A DNA stretch of 64,000 nt from Micromonospora sp. WMMD980 (GTDB taxonomy: Bacteria; Actinomycetota; Actinomycetes; Mycobacteriales; Micromonosporaceae): contig NZ_JARUBE010000003.1 of the NCBI RefSeq assembly GCF_029626035.1, forward strand, positions 744,001 to 808,000, in the 5' to 3' direction. The translations under genes were made by a program, and so were the position numbers. This document shows, piece by piece, positions 59,911-64,000 of this stretch. A model generated the notes under the pieces. The model saw only the letters and a list, made by a program, of their open reading frames with translations, was not told the origin of the DNA and made no database searches. The first letter of the stretch is position 1. Each line of letters opens with the position of its first letter.

Positions 59911-61476
59911 TCACGTACGTGTCCGTCCGGCCGTATCCAGCAGTTGGGCGACGCCCGCCGCCCGCTCGGTCAGGTGCAGTCGCAGCACCTGTCGCTCCCG
60001 GCCGGCCAGGGCCCGCCGGTCGCCGGCGGCCTGGGCCGCCTGGAGTTCCGCGAAGGTGTACGGGCGGCCGGGCACCGCCAGATCATCGGTGACCGCACCG
60101 GTGATCTGCAGGTGCCGGGCGTGCCCGTCGGTGTGGCTCGGGCGGCGGGGCCCCCACCCGAAGGTCACCGGCCGCCCGGTGGCGCGCGCCAGCAGCGGGC
60201 GCAGCCCGGCCACCGCCGCGTCGGCGAACCGGTCCAGGTGAGCGGTGACGGCGAGGTGCTCGTCGGGGCCCGTCCCGTCGACGAGCCAGCGCAGCGCGCC
60301 GGCCAGGTCGGCGGGGGCGCCGGTCGGCGCGTACACCTCGACCACGCCGTCCACCGACGAGGGCGGCGGGTCCGCCGGCCCGTCCGCCGCGCCGGCCGCC
60401 GGCTCCGCGAACGGGTCGACCCGCAGCGCCGCGGCGGCGGTCGCGGCCGCGTAGGACCAGGTGAGGAACTGCGCGCCGAGCGGCCCGTTGACCGCCATGT
60501 CGGCGGCCACGCCGGGCATCACACCGGGTGCCAGCGCGCCGCCGATCCCGACCGTCAGCACGTCCGGGCCGGTGGCGCCGCGCGCGTCCGGCGACTCCGC
60601 GGCGAGCGGCAGCAGCCGCCCGCCGGTCGCCTCGGCGAGCAGCGCACCGGCCCAGTGCCGCAGCCCGTCGAGGCCGGTGCCGTCGGGCACCAGCGCGACG
60701 GTGGACCGCCCGCCAAGGGCCGCCGCGCCCAGGGCCGCGCCGAGTGTGAGGCCGGGATTGTCGCGGTCCCGGTCGAGCGCGCCGGCGAGCGCCGCGGCCT
60801 CGTCCAGCAGCTCGGTGACCGGCGCGCCGGCGAGCGCCGCCGGGACCAGGCCGAACGCGCTGAGCGCCGACCAGGGACCGGTCACCTCCGCGTCGGCCGG
60901 GATCACCACGGCACCCAGCTCGTCGGCGAGCGCCGCCAGCTCCGAGCCGGGCGGGGCGACCACCACGACGTGCCGGTCCGCCTCCGGGCCGGCGTCCTGC
61001 CAGGCCCGCCGCCAGACCCGCAGGTGGGCGTCGGTGGTCGGGTCGAGGCCGGAGCGCCCGGCGAGCACCAGCACGGTACGCGCCGGACGGTCGGCCAGGG
61101 CCACCCGGACCGGACCGGGATCGGCCGAGTCGAGCACGGTCAGCGGCCGGCCCAGGCATCCGGCGATCACCTCGGCGGCGAGCGTGACGCCGCCGGCGCC
61201 GGCGAGCACCACATGATCGAGGTCGCCCAGTTCGGCGACCAACTCGGCGAGCTGGGGGAGGAGGTCCCGGCTGCGGCAGTGGGTGTCGACCCAGCCCAGC
61301 CGGTCGCGGGCGGTCGCCTCGGCCGCGGGCCCCCAGAGGGTCGGGTCCTTGGCGGCCAGCCGGGCGGGGACGTCGTCGGCGACCAGCGCGGCGCGCGCGG
61401 CGGCGCCCACCGCGCCCGCGCCGTGCACGGCCAGGCCGGCGGCGACGTCCGCCGGACCGGCCAGCAGGTCACTCAC
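59911..61476 (-). CDS. pgi: Glucose-6-phosphate isomerase-like protein (degenerate active site)
   Basis: A 521-aa protein with the SIS-domain layout of actinobacterial glucose-6-phosphate isomerase. Segments still alignable are [50 protein letters not shown] and [20 protein letters not shown]. The sugar-phosphate loop normally read as SSKSGGTVET is [10 protein letters not shown] here, and the GGR before SAL is TGP, so key Ser, Lys and Arg residues are gone. It may be inactive or repurposed. The GTG at 61476 follows a leader holding a GCGAGGAGTGAGC motif. The gene sits between tal and zwf as expected. Confidence 0.75.
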   Translation of the reverse strand: MSDLLAGPADVAAGLAVHGAGAVGAAARAALVADDVPARLAAKDPTLWGPAAEATARDRLGWVDTHCRSRDLLPQLAELVAELGDLDHVVLAGAGGVTLAAEVIAGCLGRPLTVLDSADPGPVRVALADRPARTVLVLAGRSGLDPTTDAHLRVWRRAWQDAGPEADRHVVVVAPPGSELAALADELGAVVIPADAEVTGPWSALSAFGLVPAALAGAPVTELLDEAAALAGALDRDRDNPGLTLGAALGAAALGGRSTVALVPDGTGLDGLRHWAGALLAEATGGRLLPLAAESPDARGATGPDVLTVGIGGALAPGVMPGVAADMAVNGPLGAQFLTWSYAAATAAAALRVDPFAEPAAGAADGPADPPPSSVDGVVEVYAPTGAPADLAGALRWLVDGTGPDEHLAVTAHLDRFADAAVAGLRPLLARATGRPVTFGWGPRRPSHTDGHARHLQITGAVTDDLAVPGRPYTFAELQAAQAAGDRRALAGRERQVLRLHLTERAAGVAQLLDTAGRTRT

Positions 61477-61570
61477 CGCGCCACCGTTGTTCGCGACTGC
61501 GGGGCTCGCAGACCCGGCTCACTCCTCGCGCTCACGGCACTCACCTCACCGGTTCCACGGTACGGCGGAA

Positions 61571-61599
61571 CGCGCCCCGGGGCAGGGCCCCGGGACGCG
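61571..61599 (-). terminator. Hairpin between tal and pgi
   Basis: Arms CGCGCCCCGGGG and CCCCGGGACGCG pair with one mismatch around a 5-nt loop, starting 14 nt after the tal stop on the minus strand. It suggests that tkt-tal is transcribed apart from pgi-zwf-opcA-pgl. Confidence 0.55.
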
Positions 61600-61613
61600 T
61601 CGCACGCCGTCGG

Positions 61614-62792
61614 TCACGCGTTCCCGCCGGCCTGCTGGGCGTCGCGCGCGTTGCCCTCGGCGGCCCGGTGCGGGCTGCCGGCGCCCTTGGCCGCCTCGGC
61701 GAGGGACTTCTTGACCCCCTCCAGCAGCTCCAGCCAACTCGCCTCGAACTTCTCCACGCCCTCGCGCTCCAGGGTGGCGATCACGTCGGCCAGGTCCACG
61801 CCGACCGACTCGAGGTCCGCGAAGACCTGCCGCGCGTCGTCGTACGCGCCGGTGATCGTGTCGGCCTGCGTCTCGCCGTGCTCGGCGTAGGCGTGGATGA
61901 CCGGCTCCGGCATGGTGTTGACCGTGCCGGGGGCGATCAGCTCCTCGACGTAGATGACGTCCCGGTAGTCCGGGTTCTTCGTCGAGGTGGAGGCCCACAG
62001 CGGGCGCTGCGGGTGGGCGCCCGCGTCGGCCAGCTTCTGCCACCGCGCGGAGGAGAACACCTCGCCGTAGCGCTCGTAGGCCAGCCGGGCGTTGGCGACC
62101 GCGGCCTTGCCGCGCAGCGACTTGGCCTGGTCCGAGCCGATCTTCTCCAGCCGCTTGTCGACCTCGCTGTCGACCCGGGAGACGAAGAACGAGGCCACCG
62201 AGCCGATCTTGGACAGGTCGTGCCCGTTGGCCTGCGCCTGCTCCAGGCCGGCCAGGAACGCCTCCATCACCTGCGAGTAGCGGTCCAGCCCGAAGATCAG
62301 CGTGACGTTCACGCTGATCCCCTCGGCCAGGGTCTTGGTGATCGCCGGCAGGCCCTCCTCGGTCGCCGGGATCTTGATGAAGAGGTTCGGCCGGTCGACC
62401 AGCCACCACAGCGCCTTCGCCTCGGCGGCGGTCTTGTCCGCGTCGTGCGCCGACCGCGGGTCCACCTCGATCGAGACCCGGCCGTCCACGCCGTCGCTGG
62501 CGTCGTACGACTGACGCATCACGTCGCAGGCCCACCGCACGTCGTACGTGGTGAGCATGCGGACCGCCTCCTCGACGTCCACGTCGCGGGTGGCGAGGTC
62601 ACGGAGCTGCCAGTCGTACTCGTCGGCGTCGCTCAGCGCCTTGGCGAAGATCGTCGGGTTGGTGGTCACGCCGGCCACGTGGCTCTCCCGGCGCAGCTTG
62701 TCCAGTCCGCCGGAGGTCAGTCGTACCCGGGAAAGATCGTCGAGCCAGATCGCCACCCCGGCGTTCTGGAGCTCTTTCAGCCTGTCCGTCAT
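61614..62792 (-). CDS. tal: Transaldolase
   Basis: A 392-aa enzyme of the non-oxidative pentose-phosphate pathway. The barrel begins [14 protein letters not shown] and [16 protein letters not shown], continues with [16 protein letters not shown] and [15 protein letters not shown], and the Schiff-base Lys region is [16 protein letters not shown]. The C-terminal 30 residues are extra and Ala/Gly-rich. ATG 62792 is preferred: GGGGAG is then 10 nt away, and a GTG at 62801 is too close to it. It starts 16 nt after the tkt stop. Confidence 0.96.
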   Translation of the reverse strand: MTDRLKELQNAGVAIWLDDLSRVRLTSGGLDKLRRESHVAGVTTNPTIFAKALSDADEYDWQLRDLATRDVDVEEAVRMLTTYDVRWACDVMRQSYDASDGVDGRVSIEVDPRSAHDADKTAAEAKALWWLVDRPNLFIKIPATEEGLPAITKTLAEGISVNVTLIFGLDRYSQVMEAFLAGLEQAQANGHDLSKIGSVASFFVSRVDSEVDKRLEKIGSDQAKSLRGKAAVANARLAYERYGEVFSSARWQKLADAGAHPQRPLWASTSTKNPDYRDVIYVEELIAPGTVNTMPEPVIHAYAEHGETQADTITGAYDDARQVFADLESVGVDLADVIATLEREGVEKFEASWLELLEGVKKSLAEAAKGAGSPHRAAEGNARDAQQAGGNA

Positions 62793-62808
62793 GCCGTCCA
62801 CGCTCCCC

Positions 62809-64000
62809 TCAGTTGCCGGTCGTGAAACCGGTGATGTCGCCCACCCGGGTCAGCGCCGCGTGCGCGGCGGCCACGATCCGGTCGGGGGTGAACCCGAACT
62901 GCTCGAAGAGCACGGTGTAGGGCGCGCTCGCGCCGTAGTGCTCGATGCTCACGCACTCGCCGCTGTCGCCGACGATCGCCCGCCACGACATCGCGATGCC
63001 CGCCTCCACGCTCACCCGTGCCTTTACCCCGCGCGGCAGCACCGACTCCCGGTACGCCTCGTCCTGCGCGAAGAACCATTCCTGGCACGGCATGGACACC
63101 ACCCGGGTGGGGGTGCCGTCGGCCTCCAGCCGCTCCCGGGCGGTGAGGCAGAGCTGCACCTCGGAGCCGGTGCCGACGATGATCACCTGCGGCTTGCCGT
63201 TGGACGCCTCGGCCAGCACGTAGCCGCCCTTGGCGGTGCCCTCGGCGGGGCCGAACTCGGTGCGGTCGATGGTCGGCAGCGCCTGCCGGCTCAGCGCCAG
63301 CGCGGTCGGCCGGTCGGTGTGCTCCAGCGCCTGCCGCCACGCCCAGGCCGTCTCGTTGGCGTCGGCCGGGCGGACCACGTCCAGGCCGGGGATGGCCCGC
63401 AGCGCGCTCAGGTGCTCGATCGGCTGGTGGGTGGGGCCGTCCTCGCCGAGACCGATCGAGTCGTGCGTCCAGACGTAGGTCACCGGCAGCTTCATCAGCG
63501 CGGCGAGCCGCACCGACGGGCGCATGTAGTCGCTGAACACCAGGAACGTGCCGCCGTAGGGGCGGGTGCCGCCGTGCAGCGCGATGCCGTTGAGGATCGC
63601 CCCCATGCCGTGCTCGCGGATGCCGAAGTGCAGCGTGCGGCCGTACTCGTCACCCGGGAAGTCCTTGGTGGCGTGCCCGGCCGGGACGAACGACGGCTCG
63701 CCCTTCATGGTGGTGTTGTTGCTCTCGGCCAGGTCGGCGGAGCCGCCCCACAGCTCCGGCAGCACCGGGGCGAGCGCCTCCAGGACCTTGCCGGAGGCGG
63801 CCCGGGTGGCGACGCCCTTGGCGTCCGCCGGGAAGGTGGGCAGCGCGTCGGTCCAGCCGGTCGGCAGGGTACGGGTGGCCATCCGGTCCCACAGCGCCTT
63901 GCGCTCCGGGTTGGCCTTCGCCCAGGCGTCGAACCCCTTGTCCCACTCGGCCTGCGCCTGCGTGCCGCGCTCGACCACCTGGCGGGCGTGCTTGAGCACC
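62809..64000 (-). CDS. tkt: Transketolase (3' part, runs off the window)
   Basis: The last 397 or so residues of a thiamine-diphosphate transketolase, covering the PYR domain ([50 protein letters not shown]) and the C-terminal domain ([28 protein letters not shown]). The Glu in IREHGMG activates the cofactor. The N-terminal PP domain lies beyond the window. The gene is upstream of tal, which it precedes by 16 nt in the same direction, giving the usual tkt-tal pair. Confidence 0.96.
   Translation of the reverse strand, partial: VLKHARQVVERGTQAQAEWDKGFDAWAKANPERKALWDRMATRTLPTGWTDALPTFPADAKGVATRAASGKVLEALAPVLPELWGGSADLAESNNTTMKGEPSFVPAGHATKDFPGDEYGRTLHFGIREHGMGAILNGIALHGGTRPYGGTFLVFSDYMRPSVRLAALMKLPVTYVWTHDSIGLGEDGPTHQPIEHLSALRAIPGLDVVRPADANETAWAWRQALEHTDRPTALALSRQALPTIDRTEFGPAEGTAKGGYVLAEASNGKPQVIIVGTGSEVQLCLTARERLEADGTPTRVVSMPCQEWFFAQDEAYRESVLPRGVKARVSVEAGIAMSWRAIVGDSGECVSIEHYGASAPYTVLFEQFGFTPDRIVAAAHAALTRVGDITGFTTGN

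Overview
The window comes from a high-GC actinobacterium, most probably Micromonospora or a close relative in the Micromonosporaceae. Evidence for this is the GC-saturated third codon positions, the many GTG starts, RbpA and WhiA, OpcA next to zwf, a DUF5753-type XRE regulator, a mycothiol-dependent maleylpyruvate isomerase-like protein, and the gene orders rapZ-yvcK-whiA-gap-pgk-tpiA-secG and tkt-tal-pgi-zwf-opcA-pgl. It is ordinary chromosomal core with a few accessory islands. I see no rRNA, tRNA, CRISPR array, transposase or prophage block.

Layout. 1-2213: end of a polar amino-acid ABC operon (binding protein, permease, ATPase). 2286-4985: polA. 5117-7741: a decayed CPBP protease gene, a DUF3140/DUF2945 pair, a Uma2-family protein and a methyltransferase, all on the minus strand. 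8104-10941: rpsA and coaE. 10950-12509: an unknown membrane-anchored protein. 12811-18137: uvrB, an XRE regulator, a small monooxygenase, and the pnuC-nadR NAD salvage pair. 18309-19515: a probable Mn-sensing yybP-ykoY riboswitch and the terC gene it would control. 19559-21630: an NlpC/P60 peptidase and a dipeptide epimerase, probably a murein-peptide recycling pair. 21674-28101: tyrosine phosphatase, beta-lactamase-like hydrolase, a deleted methyltransferase gene, typA, a DedA protein with a dead PAP2 domain, and a lipoprotein lytic transglycosylase. 28120-35591: MmpL transporter with divergent MarR regulator, CocE-type hydrolase, a lysin-like protein, and an ArsR-MFS pair. 35639-40081: cold-shock protein, methyltransferase, small DedA protein, MBL hydrolase, DinB-like protein and rsgA. 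40231-49140: uvrA, Rieske protein, uvrC, a secreted C39-like protein, recQ. 49337-55983: rapZ-yvcK-whiA, then gap-pgk-tpiA-secG. 56115-64000: rbpA, and facing it pgl-opcA-zwf-pgi and tal-tkt (tkt runs off the end).

How the genes fit together. The right-hand 12 kb is a central-carbon block: lower glycolysis on the plus strand faces the pentose-phosphate genes on the minus strand, with rbpA between them. All three uvr genes, polA and recQ lie within 47 kb but are separately transcribed. Four of these five appear leaderless, with a -10 box 6-7 nt before the start codon. At least five other genes show the same arrangement.

Most unusual signals. (1) Three copies of a palindromic element with a GCGGTATACCTC core sit directly behind polA, nadR and uvrC, and one supplies the nadR stop codon. 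(2) A different palindromic element is inserted in frame within pgk, adding about 19 residues. (3) The glucose-6-phosphate isomerase has lost its sugar-phosphate-binding motifs. (4) The PAP2 domain fused to DedA has lost all its catalytic histidines. (5) A probable Mn riboswitch precedes terC.
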